The notes under the pieces: model-generated | Databases searched by the model: none | Told to the model about the DNA's origin: nothing | Seen by the model: only the letters and a program-made list of their open reading frames with translations | Program-made: the position numbers and the translations under genes | From: Bacillus sp. ISL-41 | GTDB taxonomy: Bacteria; Bacillota; Bacilli; Bacillales; Cytobacillaceae | NCBI RefSeq assembly: GCF_018613235.1 | Contig: NZ_JAGGQP010000032.1 | Coordinates: 78,501 to 142,500, forward strand | Length of the DNA: 64,000 nucleotides | Direction: 5' to 3' | Part shown: positions 46,301-54,688 of the stretch, piece by piece | Layout of the letters: every line of letters starts with the position of its first letter | Position numbering within the stretch: the stretch's first letter is position 1

Positions 46301-47620
46301 TTAAATGCCTAATCCTAGAGAGAATAGAACAATCGCGATTGCCACACCAATCAACGGCACAATGACCGTCACAGCCGCCACTGGATTGTACGCATCCTGA
46401 TGGGACTCGCCACAGATCGCCCGGACAGTCGTGACCACGTAACCGTTATGCGGCAGTGAATCAAGCGCTCCGGAGGAAATGGCAACTACCCTGTGCAGTG
46501 CTTCAGGATTGACGCCCATATCCATATAGTGAGGAGCAAGCAATGGAAGCGCAATTGCCTGGCCGCCGGATGCAGAACCAGTCATCCCGGCAATGACACT
46601 GACGGCAATCGCCGCACCAATCAACGGGCTGCCTGGAATATTCGTCATCGCATCAACCGCCGTCTGGAAAGCCGGCACCGCTTTTGCGACACCGCCGAAT
46701 CCTACGACCGCAGCTGTATTACCAATTGCAATCAAGGCTCCCATCGTCCCTTCTGAAAGAGCTTCCCAGAAATTCTTAAAGTACTTGCGATTTAATAGAT
46801 AGGCAGATACAACCCCGCCAAGCAGAGCAATGATCAGTGCTGATTGTTTCAATGAGTCATGGAAAACGAAAGAAATAACCAGTACCACGACCAAAGGAAT
46901 AAGACCCATCAAAGGATGAGGCAGCGTCCGCTTTTCCAACATTGGATCTTTCTTCCTGGCTTCAAACTTCTCGCCTCTTGCAACAGCTTTTGTAATCATT
47001 CGTTTCAGCCACCAGTAGCCAAAAATCATCATGAAGACAGCAACGATGGCACTGACCTCCCAGCCTGCAACCGGTGTAGTATCCAGGAATTGAATAGGAA
47101 TCCAGTTCTGGATTTCCGGAGAACCGGCAGAAGTCATTGTAAAAGTGACCGAACCGAAGGCCAATGCAGCCGGAATGAATCTCCTAGGCAAATTCGCCTG
47201 CCTGAACAAACTCAATGCCATTGGATAAACAGAAAACGCTACGACAAACAAGCTTACGCCGCCATATGTCAACACAGCACAGGCCGCGACAATTGCAAGC
47301 ACGGCGTACTTCATGCCCAGCTTCTCGACGATGAACTCAGAAACACTGTCAGCCGCTCCGCTGTCCTCCATTACCTTTCCAAAAATCGCCCCAAGCAGGA
47401 ACATCATGTACCAGGCAGTAACAAATCCAGAAAAACCGGACATATAGTTGCCGACAAAGTTGGCCGCTCCTTCTTCAACCAGTTGCGGAAACAGCGGCAT
47501 TCCGCTGAACACAGCAACAAACAACGCAGAAATCGGCCCGACAATCAGCAGGTTCATGCCCCTCATCGTTAGATAAATCAACAAAGCCAGGCCGCCAATC
47601 AACCCAATCATACTCAGCAT
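46301..47620 (-). CDS. GntP-family permease, probably for hydroxybutyrate
   Basis: A 439-residue protein with about 12 hydrophobic helices, of the gluconate:H+ symporter (GntP) family. Landmarks include GGVSLFVVAFSVYPMALSLF, TMTSAGSPEIQNWIP and GMTGSASGGQAIALPLLAPH. The family imports gluconate, hydroxybutyrate or related acids. Linkage to 3-hydroxybutyrate dehydrogenase and a sigma-54 activator suggests D-3-hydroxybutyrate as substrate, but this is inference. AAGGGGGA precedes the ATG. A cre site and a sigma-54 promoter lie in the 348-bp region upstream. Confidence 0.9.
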   Translation of the reverse strand: MLSMIGLIGGLALLIYLTMRGMNLLIVGPISALFVAVFSGMPLFPQLVEEGAANFVGNYMSGFSGFVTAWYMMFLLGAIFGKVMEDSGAADSVSEFIVEKLGMKYAVLAIVAACAVLTYGGVSLFVVAFSVYPMALSLFRQANLPRRFIPAALAFGSVTFTMTSAGSPEIQNWIPIQFLDTTPVAGWEVSAIVAVFMMIFGYWWLKRMITKAVARGEKFEARKKDPMLEKRTLPHPLMGLIPLVVVLVISFVFHDSLKQSALIIALLGGVVSAYLLNRKYFKNFWEALSEGTMGALIAIGNTAAVVGFGGVAKAVPAFQTAVDAMTNIPGSPLIGAAIAVSVIAGMTGSASGGQAIALPLLAPHYMDMGVNPEALHRVVAISSGALDSLPHNGYVVTTVRAICGESHQDAYNPVAAVTVIVPLIGVAIAIVLFSLGLGI

Positions 47621-47682
47621 TCTTTTTTCCCCCTTGTAATTTAAAGTGAAAACGAACCAATCTGCCCTCCTTGCACAAAGTT

Positions 47683-47696
47683 TGATAACGCTTACA
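47683..47696 (-). promoter_or_regulatory. cre site (CcpA operator)
   Basis: The minus strand reads TGTAAGCGTTATCA, which satisfies every position of the consensus TGWAARCGYTWNCW. It lies about 20-35 bp downstream of the predicted transcription start of the permease operon, a location where CcpA acts as a roadblock. Confidence 0.8.
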
Positions 47697-47729
47697 AAAA
47701 TATTGAATAAAATTGCTGTAATATCTTAT

Positions 47730-47745
47730 TGCAACTATCGTGCCA
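47730..47745 (-). promoter_or_regulatory. Sigma-54 (-24/-12) promoter of the permease-dehydrogenase operon
   Basis: Minus-strand TGGCAC, 5 nt (GATAG), TTGCA: an exact match to the sigma-54 (SigL) consensus TGGCAC-N5-TTGCW. The start point would be near 47718. Confidence 0.9.
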
Positions 47746-47796
47746 ACTTTTCAGAGTATATGAATCAGTGTTTATTCTTAATTTTCAGTTATTTAT

Positions 47797-47812
47797 TTCC
47801 GGATTTCCGGAC
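47797..47812. promoter_or_regulatory. Enhancer site 1 for the sigma-54 activator
   Basis: TTCCGGATTTCCGGAC; its complement GTCCGGAAATCCGGAA is a 16-bp dyad shared with the two sites at 47934-47969. It lies ~80-95 bp upstream of the predicted start. Confidence 0.65.
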
Positions 47813-47933
47813 ACTATCATTCTTCCATTTGCTTTTACTTAATAGAATAGAAGTTATTCGACCTGTCCGTTCCCGCAAATTAATACCATTCATACAGTGA
47901 AAAACCTTGTAAATATTACTAGAAATGAAAGAA

Positions 47934-47969
47934 GTCCGGAAACTCGGACAGCATTCCGAACTTCCGGAC
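47934..47969. promoter_or_regulatory. Enhancer sites 2 and 3 for the sigma-54 activator
   Basis: GTCCGGAAACTCGGAC at 47934-47949 and the complement of 47954-47969, GTCCGGAAGTTCGGAA, match the site at 47797. Together they give the consensus GTCCGGAANNYCGGAM. Site 3 overlaps the stop codon of the activator gene. They lie ~215-250 bp upstream of the start. Confidence 0.65.
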
Positions 47970-49333
47970 TACAAGAGACCGTATTTATTTAACTTTTCAT
48001 AAAGGGTTGATCTGCTGATCCCCAGTTCCCTTCCCACCAGGGCTTTATCGTCTTTATTCCTTTCCAAACTTTGCTTCAGCACCCATTGTTCTGTTTCTTC
48101 CACAATATCCTTAAGTTTTTTGTTCTTGAATCGGTAAATGGCTGTCTGTGTTTGCAGGTAATCCGGCAATGAATCCAGCGTAATCTGTTCTCCTTTTGTC
48201 AAATGAACCGCAGCTTCAATGACATTTTCAAGTTCTCGGATGTTTCCCGGCCAGCTGTATGATTTTAGAATTTCCAGTACGTTGCTTTCAATTCCTGCGA
48301 TCCGCTTGCCTAACCGATTCGTGACCTTGTCAATAAAATAGGCGATCAGCAGCGTTAAGTCCTCAGCGCGTTCCCTTAATGGAGGAACACTGAAAGGAAC
48401 GACATTGATCCGATAAAATAAATCCTCCCTGAATCGTTTCTCCTCAATCATGTTCTCAAGCGGCCTGTTTGTGGCAGCAATAATCCGGACATTAACCGAA
48501 ATCGATTTTGTCGAACCAATCGGTTCTATCTCCCCGTCCTGTAAGGCACGCAAAAGTTTTACCTGCATGCTTAGCGGCATGTCCCCGATTTCATCCAGGA
48601 AAAGGGTCCCGCCATTAGCCAATTGGAACTTCCCCTTTTTCCCTCCTTTTTTCGCGCCTGTAAAAGCTCCTTCTTCATAACCAAACAACTCGGATTCTAG
48701 CAGGTTTTCAGGGATTGCTCCACAGTTCACCTTAATGAACGGCTTCTGGCTTCTGCTGCTTAACTGGTGGATGCTGTGGGCAAACAATTCCTTCCCCGTT
48801 CCGCTCTCTCCCCTGATCAAAATGGAAATGTCGCTGTTGGATACCATTTTCACTTTTTCTTTTAAATTGATAATCTGCTGCGACTCGCCAAGGATGTCAT
48901 CCAGCGTATATTTTACTCCGGAATCAATTTTCTGGATGTATGGCTGCATCCTGGTCAGCAGGCTTTTTACATGGCTGTCCATTTTCATCCATTCTTGTGT
49001 ATCCCTGAAAAACACCGTTCCAAATGCAGCTATTACTTCGCCATTTTTAATGATGGGCACCCGGTTGGCAATCATATAGTTGCCCTTGATGAATTGCAGG
49101 TCGGCCAGTTCCTCTTTACCGGTCTGAGCGACAATATGCATCCTTGTATTCTCGATTACTTCAGTCACATGCCTGCCAATCGTTTCTTCACGATTGACTT
49201 CAAGGAATTCACAGTAATTATGGTTGATATAGATGATCCTTCCTTCTCGATCAACAACAACAAGCCATTCAAACGCATTCTCTACAATGGTTTCAATTAT
49301 ATCTGCCGGGATATGTAAAAGCTTCGTATTCAT
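47969..49333 (-). CDS. PAS-domain sigma-54-dependent transcriptional activator
   Basis: A 454-residue enhancer-binding protein. An N-terminal PAS domain (~20-125, FEWLVVVDREGRIIYINHNY) is the likely sensor. The AAA+ motor (~145-380) has Walker A GESGTGKELFAHSI, the sigma-54 contact loop GAFTGA, and Walker B TLFLDEIGDMP. A Fis-type helix-turn-helix (KALVGRELGISRSTLYEKLN) ends it. It probably drives the permease-dehydrogenase operon through the GTCCGGAA sites next to it. ATG 49333 follows AGGTGG by 7 nt; the upstream extension to 49405 lacks a site. B. subtilis relatives include RocR and AcoR. Confidence 0.92.
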   Translation of the reverse strand: MNTKLLHIPADIIETIVENAFEWLVVVDREGRIIYINHNYCEFLEVNREETIGRHVTEVIENTRMHIVAQTGKEELADLQFIKGNYMIANRVPIIKNGEVIAAFGTVFFRDTQEWMKMDSHVKSLLTRMQPYIQKIDSGVKYTLDDILGESQQIINLKEKVKMVSNSDISILIRGESGTGKELFAHSIHQLSSRSQKPFIKVNCGAIPENLLESELFGYEEGAFTGAKKGGKKGKFQLANGGTLFLDEIGDMPLSMQVKLLRALQDGEIEPIGSTKSISVNVRIIAATNRPLENMIEEKRFREDLFYRINVVPFSVPPLRERAEDLTLLIAYFIDKVTNRLGKRIAGIESNVLEILKSYSWPGNIRELENVIEAAVHLTKGEQITLDSLPDYLQTQTAIYRFKNKKLKDIVEETEQWVLKQSLERNKDDKALVGRELGISRSTLYEKLNKYGLL

Positions 49334-49392
49334 AGTCCGCCACCTGGTTTTTCTATTGATTTTATCATATTTTTCTGAAAACGATGAATTGC

Positions 49393-49423
49393 ATAAAAAA
49401 AGCACCTGAAACAGGTGCTTTAG
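49393..49423 (-). terminator. Terminator of cueP
   Basis: AAAGCACCTG / CAGGTGCTTT, 3-nt loop, T-run on the minus strand; 2 bp after the cueP stop. Confidence 0.9.
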
Positions 49424-49424
49424 T

Positions 49425-49952
49425 CTACATTAACTGCATTGTTGTAATGCAAGTGGCGTCATTCTCAAAAGTGGATATTTCTGATTCTACAGTTTTACCG
49501 TTATATCCAATCTTTGTTTTGAACTTTTTATCACGTGGAAGCCACAAATCGATGAAACCATTCTGATGGGATGTCATTTTCTCATCAACGACCACGTTTC
49601 CATCCTCATCCTCAATATATACATCAAAATCTTTTTCAACCAGTTCACCTTGACAACCTGTCAAGCTATGATTCGTTCAAGGATGGGTTTGATTTTCGTA
49701 AGGCGCGATTGAGACGAAGAAGTCTTCTTCCGAGATATCGTAGACTTGTTTGTCCCCTTCACTGTCATCAATTGTCAGTTCTTGTGAGGTGATGGAAGCT
49801 TTATGGCCCTTAATTTCGCCCGTGCTGTAATCACTCACCAATTCCTTGATGTCTTGTTGTTGTTTTTCAGGTTCAGCAGTTTGTTCCCCGCCATTACAGG
49901 CAGTTAATAAACCGGCAGCCAAAAACGCAATTCCGAGGATCTTAAATTTCAA
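49425..49952 (-). CDS. cueP: CueP-family metal-binding lipoprotein with in-frame TGA (possible selenoprotein)
   Basis: The frame from TTG 49952 (8 nt after AAGGGGG) to the stop at 49425 is 175 codons with one internal TGA, codon 92 (49679-49677). A lipoprotein signal (KILGIAFLAAGLLTAC) starts it. The part before TGA ends FFVSIAPYENQTHP; the part after reads TNHSLTGCQGELVEKDFDVY. CueP binds periplasmic copper in Salmonella through three cysteines spaced 8 and ~68 apart (Cys96, Cys104, Cys172). Here TGA is at the first position, TGC 8 later is the second, and the late DATCITTMQ gives the third. A hairpin 11 nt after the TGA fits a bacterial SECIS. Alternatives are a pseudogene or base-call error. 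Confidence 0.8.
49649..49665 (-). promoter_or_regulatory. Candidate bacterial SECIS hairpin in cueP
   Basis: On the minus strand CTTGACA-GGT-TGTCAAG: a perfect 7-bp stem with a 3-nt loop starting with G. It begins 11 nt after the TGA, so the loop is 18 nt from it. Known bacterial SECIS elements (from memory) have a 3-14-nt loop with G in the first two positions, 16-37 nt from the UGA. The hairpin also encodes the ordinary residues LTGCQ, so it could be coincidence. Confidence 0.4.
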
Positions 49953-50130
49953 CCCATTCACCCCCTTGTCTTTCAAAAATGATTATATCATAATCTCACA
50001 GTCCTATATTAGATGTAAAATATGCATTTTTTATCGAGAAAAAATGCATAAATTGTGACTGATTATAAAGGAGCATACGTCTTGTTAAGTACAGACAAAC
50101 TCTGGTGCCGGACAATCCTCAAATTTTTAA

Positions 50131-50160
50131 AAAGAGCCGGGCACCGTGCCCAGCTCTTTA
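50131..50160 (-). terminator. Terminator of the MFS gene
   Basis: AAAGAGCCGGGCA / TGCCCAGCTCTTT with a C-A mismatch and 3-nt loop; 9 bp after the stop, minus-strand T tract after it. Confidence 0.85.
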
Positions 50161-50168
50161 CTGATTCT

Positions 50169-51353
50169 TTATGCTTGTGCTGCAACGTTATGTGATTCCT
50201 TCATTTTCCGGTCATAGATGACAGTAGTGAAGATACCGACAAACATAAGTGCAATGAGGATTGCGAATAACATTGGCATACCGTATAGGTCGACAAGGAT
50301 TCCTCCCATAAGCGGGCCGATCATCCTGCCGCCAGTTGCGGTGCTATTGACAATCCCCTGGTAAAAGCCTTCCCGGCCCTTTGGCGCCAGGTCATTCGCG
50401 ATGGTCGGAACCGCCGGCCAAATCAGCATTTCCCCAATCGTCAGGATTACCATCCCAGCCACGAAGCCTGAGAATGCATTAGCTCCTGCAGCAACTGCAT
50501 AGGAAACCATGAAGATGACCATGCCGATGATGATTTGCAGCTTCAATTTATTCTGGAACGGCTTGATCAGCCTGTTCACAACTGGCTGGCCAAGAACGAT
50601 CAAAGCACCGTTGATTGTCCAGAGGATGCTGTATTGATTCAGGGAAATGTTCAATTCCTGAGTATAAGCTGCGATCGTGGTTTGCCATTGGACGTAACCA
50701 ACCCAGCAAAGCAAGTAGCCAACAGCAAGGATAAGAAGCGCATACAGCTTTGTATGGCTCCGGACCGCACCATTCTCCTGAAGTACGTTCGTCTGCTTCG
50801 CTGCCCGGGTATCGATGCTGCGATAGCCAAAAATAGCGATCATCATAAAAATCAGGTACATGGCTGCATTCGCCATGAAAATCAGCTGGAAGGAATAAGA
50901 TGCGACAAGCCCGCCAAGCGCAGCTCCCACCGCCACTCCGAGGTTCTGAGCCACATAAATGGCGTTGAACGCTTTACGGCCGCCTGCCTTCCACACCGAA
51001 CCCGCCATTGCATACATCGCCGGAAAGACGATGCCAGAGCCAAAACCAACCAATGTCAAAAAGAAAATATATTGCGGCCAGCCTGGCCATAGCGTCAGGC
51101 CAAGCAGCGCGAGGATGGTAATGCTGATTCCAAGAATGATAGACTTATATCCGCCAATTTTATCAAAAAGACTGCCGCCAAAAAGATTGCCAATAACGCT
51201 GGCTGCAGAATTAAGCATCAATACGATCCCGGCAACAGACAAGGATTTGCCAAGGTGATCATGTATATAGATAGTGTTCAAAGGCCATAAAAAAGAGGAA
51301 CCAGTAACATTGACTGCCATCCCGATAATTAAAAGCCACAAGGCTCGCGGCAT
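50169..51353 (-). CDS. MFS transporter, YttB-like
   Basis: A 394-residue major facilitator with about 12 hydrophobic helices. The loop 2-3 signature GGSLFDKIGGYKSIILG and the second-half repeat region TIANDLAPKGREGFYQG are typical of drug:H+ antiporter-type MFS exporters. The substrate is unknown. AGAAGG lies ~9 nt before the ATG. It stands alone; an array of 21-bp repeats lies 150 bp upstream. Confidence 0.85.
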   Translation of the reverse strand: MPRALWLLIIGMAVNVTGSSFLWPLNTIYIHDHLGKSLSVAGIVLMLNSAASVIGNLFGGSLFDKIGGYKSIILGISITILALLGLTLWPGWPQYIFFLTLVGFGSGIVFPAMYAMAGSVWKAGGRKAFNAIYVAQNLGVAVGAALGGLVASYSFQLIFMANAAMYLIFMMIAIFGYRSIDTRAAKQTNVLQENGAVRSHTKLYALLILAVGYLLCWVGYVQWQTTIAAYTQELNISLNQYSILWTINGALIVLGQPVVNRLIKPFQNKLKLQIIIGMVIFMVSYAVAAGANAFSGFVAGMVILTIGEMLIWPAVPTIANDLAPKGREGFYQGIVNSTATGGRMIGPLMGGILVDLYGMPMLFAILIALMFVGIFTTVIYDRKMKESHNVAAQA

Positions 51354-51503
51354 AAAAAACGCCTTCTTTCATTAAGTAAGTTTCGAATACCAAAGTAATT
51401 CTAGAGCTTTTCACAATTGGTTGCAATAGGAATTTATGCAGGTATATAAAGTTGAAATTTTCTATTTTTTTGAAGTAGAACTGGAAAAAATACGTGGTTT
51501 TTT

Positions 51504-51562
51504 CCAGTTCGCGGAATTATATAGTCTTTTCGCGGAATCACACAGCATTTTCGCGGAATTAT
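51504..51562. repeat. Three tandem 21-bp repeats (TTTTCGCGGAATT family)
   Basis: CGCGGAAT cores at 51510, 51531 and 51552 (21-bp period). The lead-in TTCCAGTTCGCGGAATT is the same as at the start of the 44105 array, so the two loci are copies of one family. The remaining 51354-51884 gap holds no gene I can support. Confidence 0.9.
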
Positions 51563-51884
51563 GTACTATTCACAGCCCCGAAGCGATTTCCCAGTTAAAA
51601 TCATCCTCGATTTTCGTGTTAAACTGTTCTTTTGTAAGGGAATCAAGTATTTAAGAGTCATTTTTTACCGAAAAACAAGTAAATTTACTATCTTTCCGTG
51701 GCAATCTAGCGAGTTCTAGCGATTTGCAGCAATCTTACGCAGTAATCATTCACCATTTCACATCATAGACAAGCCTTTTTCCCCAAAAAATCAATAAATA
51801 CCACTGGGAACCAGCGTCAATGTCTCAGTAATTTTGAAAAACGCCTTCCACAATTATTGACACTCAACCTATTTTCTGTGAAAC

Positions 51885-51930
51885 TAAAGAAAACACCGTA
51901 CAAACTACCATTTGCACAGTGTTTTCTTAT
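51885..51930 (-). terminator. Probable terminator of the ccm-nrf operon
   Basis: AAGAAAACAC (51887) pairs with GTGTTTTCTT (51919) around a 22-nt partly self-paired loop; the minus strand after it is T-rich. It lies 28 bp beyond the nrfA stop. Confidence 0.65.
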
Positions 51931-51957
51931 TTATCTTTTCTCTGAATTTACTATTCT

Positions 51958-53391
51958 CTATTTTTTTGGAGCTGGCTGTTGTGCCGGGAAGTAACTGTTC
52001 ACTGCTTTTTCTTTCTTCTTGAAGTTATCTTTTTCGTCGTAAACAGCCTTCTTCACTTTTTCAATTTCTGTTTTAACTTCTTCCAGATTTACGCCTTTCT
52101 TGGTCAATTCCTCGATAGCAAGATTGATCGCCTCATTCGACTCTTCAATTGACACCATCAATGAATCCATTGCTCCCTGCGGATTATGGAAGCCTGCTGC
52201 ACTTTCAGCTGCAACAATATCCCAGAACCATTGTCCTTTTCTGATATGCTCCTGAGCCTGCTTGATTTTCTCCTCACTTACTCCCGAAGTAATCATTTTA
52301 TTCACGTAATAGTGTGAGGTGATCGAAATATCCTCAGCCTTATGAAGTGCTTCCATATGTTTATCCTGGATACCGATAACTCGTTCCTTCAGCTCCTCCA
52401 TATCCCTGTTGGTATGGCAGGTTGCACATGACTGATCCATTGTCTTAAGCGGTGACGTCCACCAGTGTGAGCTGATTTTCTTTTTGCCATCCACTCTGTC
52501 ATATGGCATGTGACAGTCTGAACATGTAACTCCTGCTTCACCATGCGGACCTTCGATATGAGTCTCAAAGTCAGGGTGCTGCGCTTTTAGCATTGGCGTT
52601 CCTGAAACATTGTGGACCCAGTCCTTCTCAAAACCTTGTTCCTTAGCAGTAGTTTCGTAGTATTCGTACATATCTTCTGGCTCAAAACCGTTTGCCCAAG
52701 GATACGTTACTTCACCGTTATCTGCAGCAAAATAGTACTCTACGTGGCACTGGCCGCAAACATAGTTCCTCATATCATTCTTCGTTGGGTTGGACATGTC
52801 GATTCCCTGTGACTCCATTGCCTTAATGAAGCTAGGACGTGTGACGCGCAAATCCATTGTCTGCGGGTCATGGCAGTCTGAGCAGCCGATTGGTGAGTGA
52901 CCCATCGCTTCTGCCTTTGGCCAGATATCTTCGTTAAAATTGCCGCCCCAGTAATCGTCACCCATTTCCTCAATCATGTGAGGAACAGCAGTCGACTTAC
53001 AGGTTAAGCATGATCCGATTGATTTGTCAGTGATACGCGCAATCGCCCGAACATCCTCATTCGCATAGATATGGCCGCGATCCTCATTGTACTCAGTCGC
53101 AAAGCCATAGCCGTTAAAAAGGACTGGCAGATAGGGTTCCTTATCATGGTCGAACTTGCTTCGTTTGACGGAACCGCTATACTTCGTATCCTCCATTTTT
53201 TCGTTTTGCTTGTAGCTGTCATATTGCAGCGGGAAAAGGTCCTTGAAGGCCTCATTGCTGATTTCGTCTTTGCTCAGCCCCGTTTTCAGCTCACTTGCGG
53301 AAGTTGCTTCTTCTTCCGAGCTGGAGCAGCCTGTTATGATGAGCATGACAGCCGCAAGGAGCAAAAATGCCCAGCGGAAATTTCTAGCCAT
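51958..53391 (-). CDS. nrfA: NrfA, pentahaem ammonia-forming cytochrome c nitrite reductase
   Basis: A 477-residue cytochrome with five haem motifs: the catalytic CLTCK (heme 1, lysine-ligated), then CSDCH, CGQCH, CSDCH and CATCH. The N-terminus is a lipoprotein signal (LLLAAVMLIITGC), so it is anchored on the outer face of the membrane. It reduces nitrite to ammonium with six electrons from NrfH. AAAGGAGG precedes the ATG, which overlaps the end of nrfH by 8 bp. It ends the ccm-nrf operon. A CxxCK haem usually needs special maturation, which makes the adjoining ccm genes relevant. Confidence 0.96.
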   Translation of the reverse strand: MARNFRWAFLLLAAVMLIITGCSSSEEEATSASELKTGLSKDEISNEAFKDLFPLQYDSYKQNEKMEDTKYSGSVKRSKFDHDKEPYLPVLFNGYGFATEYNEDRGHIYANEDVRAIARITDKSIGSCLTCKSTAVPHMIEEMGDDYWGGNFNEDIWPKAEAMGHSPIGCSDCHDPQTMDLRVTRPSFIKAMESQGIDMSNPTKNDMRNYVCGQCHVEYYFAADNGEVTYPWANGFEPEDMYEYYETTAKEQGFEKDWVHNVSGTPMLKAQHPDFETHIEGPHGEAGVTCSDCHMPYDRVDGKKKISSHWWTSPLKTMDQSCATCHTNRDMEELKERVIGIQDKHMEALHKAEDISITSHYYVNKMITSGVSEEKIKQAQEHIRKGQWFWDIVAAESAAGFHNPQGAMDSLMVSIEESNEAINLAIEELTKKGVNLEEVKTEIEKVKKAVYDEKDNFKKKEKAVNSYFPAQQPAPKK

Positions 53392-53908
53392 TGTTCATCG
53401 TACCTCCTTTATTTTCTAAAAGCTCGCCTGGTTTCGGCGGTTTAAAATAATCCTCTGTTTTGAAGCCTTTCCCGTGCGGCACTGCCTGGTGACAGCTTGA
53501 ACAGCTGTCTTTTGCATCATGTGAAACGTTGTCCAGCGTATTCTCATGGCAACTGATGCAGTTCTCATTTATGACTTCTTCAGAACCTTCTGTTGCGTGG
53601 AGTACCTTCGGGATTTTTGCCTCGCCCAGTGTATTGAAATACACATGCGTCATTCCGGCCTTTGCCTTATAGGTGTATTTATTTACCATCGAATCATGCG
53701 GCAAATGGCAGTCGCCGCAGGACAGACCGGCGTGGTTGGAATCAGAGAACGAGTCATGGACCTCTGTCATGATATGGCAGCTCGAGCAAAATTCAGGTGA
53801 ATCCGTATACGCAAGCGTTTTGACAGTGACGACAGAAACAATGATTCCAGCAAATACGCCAATGAATAACAGCATCTTTTTGTCTATTCCCAGTAGCTTT
53901 TTCAGCAT
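53384..53908 (-). CDS. nrfH: NrfH, tetrahaem membrane quinol dehydrogenase
   Basis: A 174-residue NapC/NirT-family cytochrome. One N-terminal membrane anchor (MLLFIGVFAGIIVSVVTVKT) is followed by four CxxCH motifs: CSSCH, CGDCH, CISCH and CSSCH. It takes electrons from menaquinol and passes them to NrfA. ATG 53908 lies 7 nt after GGGAGGTGA; the ORF runs upstream to 53971 without a site. It follows ccmG/resA-like by 106 bp. Confidence 0.95.
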   Translation of the reverse strand: MLKKLLGIDKKMLLFIGVFAGIIVSVVTVKTLAYTDSPEFCSSCHIMTEVHDSFSDSNHAGLSCGDCHLPHDSMVNKYTYKAKAGMTHVYFNTLGEAKIPKVLHATEGSEEVINENCISCHENTLDNVSHDAKDSCSSCHQAVPHGKGFKTEDYFKPPKPGELLENKGGTMNNG

Positions 53909-54014
53909 CTTTCTCACCTCCCTTAAAGCGGATTCCAGCAATCTACTAAAAGCTGCATTCGCATGGTTCAACCGAAAACAGCTTTATTAAAACACGGATG
54001 TGCTTTAACCAAGG

Positions 54015-54521
54015 TTATGGTGAAACTTTTTCCTGGATCATTTTGATTAAATCGTCTTTCGTTGTCGGGCCGGAGAAACGTTCAACAATGACACCGTTTC
54101 TGTCGATGATGATTGTCTCAGGCTGGCCGATGACATTGTAATCCTTGGAAATGTCTTCTTTTGTATCTAAAAGATACGTAAGCTTAGAGTCGCTTTCGGA
54201 AATGTATTTCTCCATCCGTTTTTTCGATTCGCCTTTAGCGAGGATCAGCAGCTTTGCATCCTTATACTCTTTGCCGAATGCTTCCAGTTCAGGAGCTTCG
54301 TCAATGCACGGTGCGCACCAGGTTGCGAAAAAGTTAAGGACCACTGGCTGGCCTTTAAAATCCGATAGTTTATACGTGTTGCCTTCGATATCCTGCAGCT
54401 CAAAATCGATGGACTGGTCACCAGGCTGGGCGGATGCTTTCCCTCCCAGTCCGCTGACCAAAAAGCCGAGAACTCCGAGGACGGCAGCGATGACAATGAC
54501 CGGAACAATCTTTTTGCCCAT
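54015..54521 (-). CDS. ResA/CcmG-type membrane-anchored thiol-disulfide oxidoreductase
   Basis: A 168-residue thioredoxin-fold protein. An N-terminal anchor (IVPVIVIAAVLGVLGFLVSG) holds it outside the membrane; the active site is FFATWCAPCIDEAPEL. It would reduce apocytochrome CxxC cysteines before haem attachment, the CcmG/ResA role. ATG 54521 is preceded by GCGGGTG. It lies in the ccm-nrf operon just after ccmD. Confidence 0.9.
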   Translation of the reverse strand: MGKKIVPVIVIAAVLGVLGFLVSGLGGKASAQPGDQSIDFELQDIEGNTYKLSDFKGQPVVLNFFATWCAPCIDEAPELEAFGKEYKDAKLLILAKGESKKRMEKYISESDSKLTYLLDTKEDISKDYNVIGQPETIIIDRNGVIVERFSGPTTKDDLIKMIQEKVSP

Positions 54522-54536
54522 TCTATTCACCCGCTT

Positions 54537-54668
54537 TTAAAAATCTGAGTTCCATTCTTCAAGTAGTTCTAGCTCTTTCTTCAGCTGCTTCTGGCGGCGC
54601 CCAAGCACTACTACATAACCAGCGATCAACGTCCAAATAACTGAGTAAGCCATGAATAAGTAAGTCAT
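54537..54668 (-). CDS. ccmD: CcmD-like small membrane protein
   Basis: A 43-residue ORF: MTYLFMAYSVIWTLIAGYVV, then VLGRRQKQLKKELELL and EEWNSDF. One membrane helix followed by the basic GRRQKQLxxEL segment is the CcmD pattern. The ATG follows AAGGAGGAG by 6 nt. It is between ccmC and the ccmG-like gene, as in System I operons. CcmD helps release holo-CcmE from CcmABC. Confidence 0.88.
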   Translation of the reverse strand: MTYLFMAYSVIWTLIAGYVVVLGRRQKQLKKELELLEEWNSDF

Positions 54669-54688
54669 TTTAAACTCCTCCTTAGTAA

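Noticed and set aside
46859..47572. 237-codon ORF opposite the permease gene
   Set aside because: It is antisense to a clear GntP-family permease, has a composition unlike real proteins (His/Asn/Arg-rich) and no ribosome site.
42450..49679. Genome-wide recoding of TGA as Trp or Sec
   Set aside because: TGA ends several normal genes here (acuB, the lipoprotein at 18820, ccmA, ccmB) and Trp is encoded by TGG throughout.
50060..50160. Small plus-strand ORF after AAAGGAG at 50069
   Set aside because: The TTG frame runs into the MFS terminator stem and into the opposite gene; no family resemblance.
53990..54012. Terminator between ccmG-like and nrfH
   Set aside because: AAAGCAC / GTGTTTT is a short imperfect stem; genes on both sides are functionally linked, so at most an attenuator.
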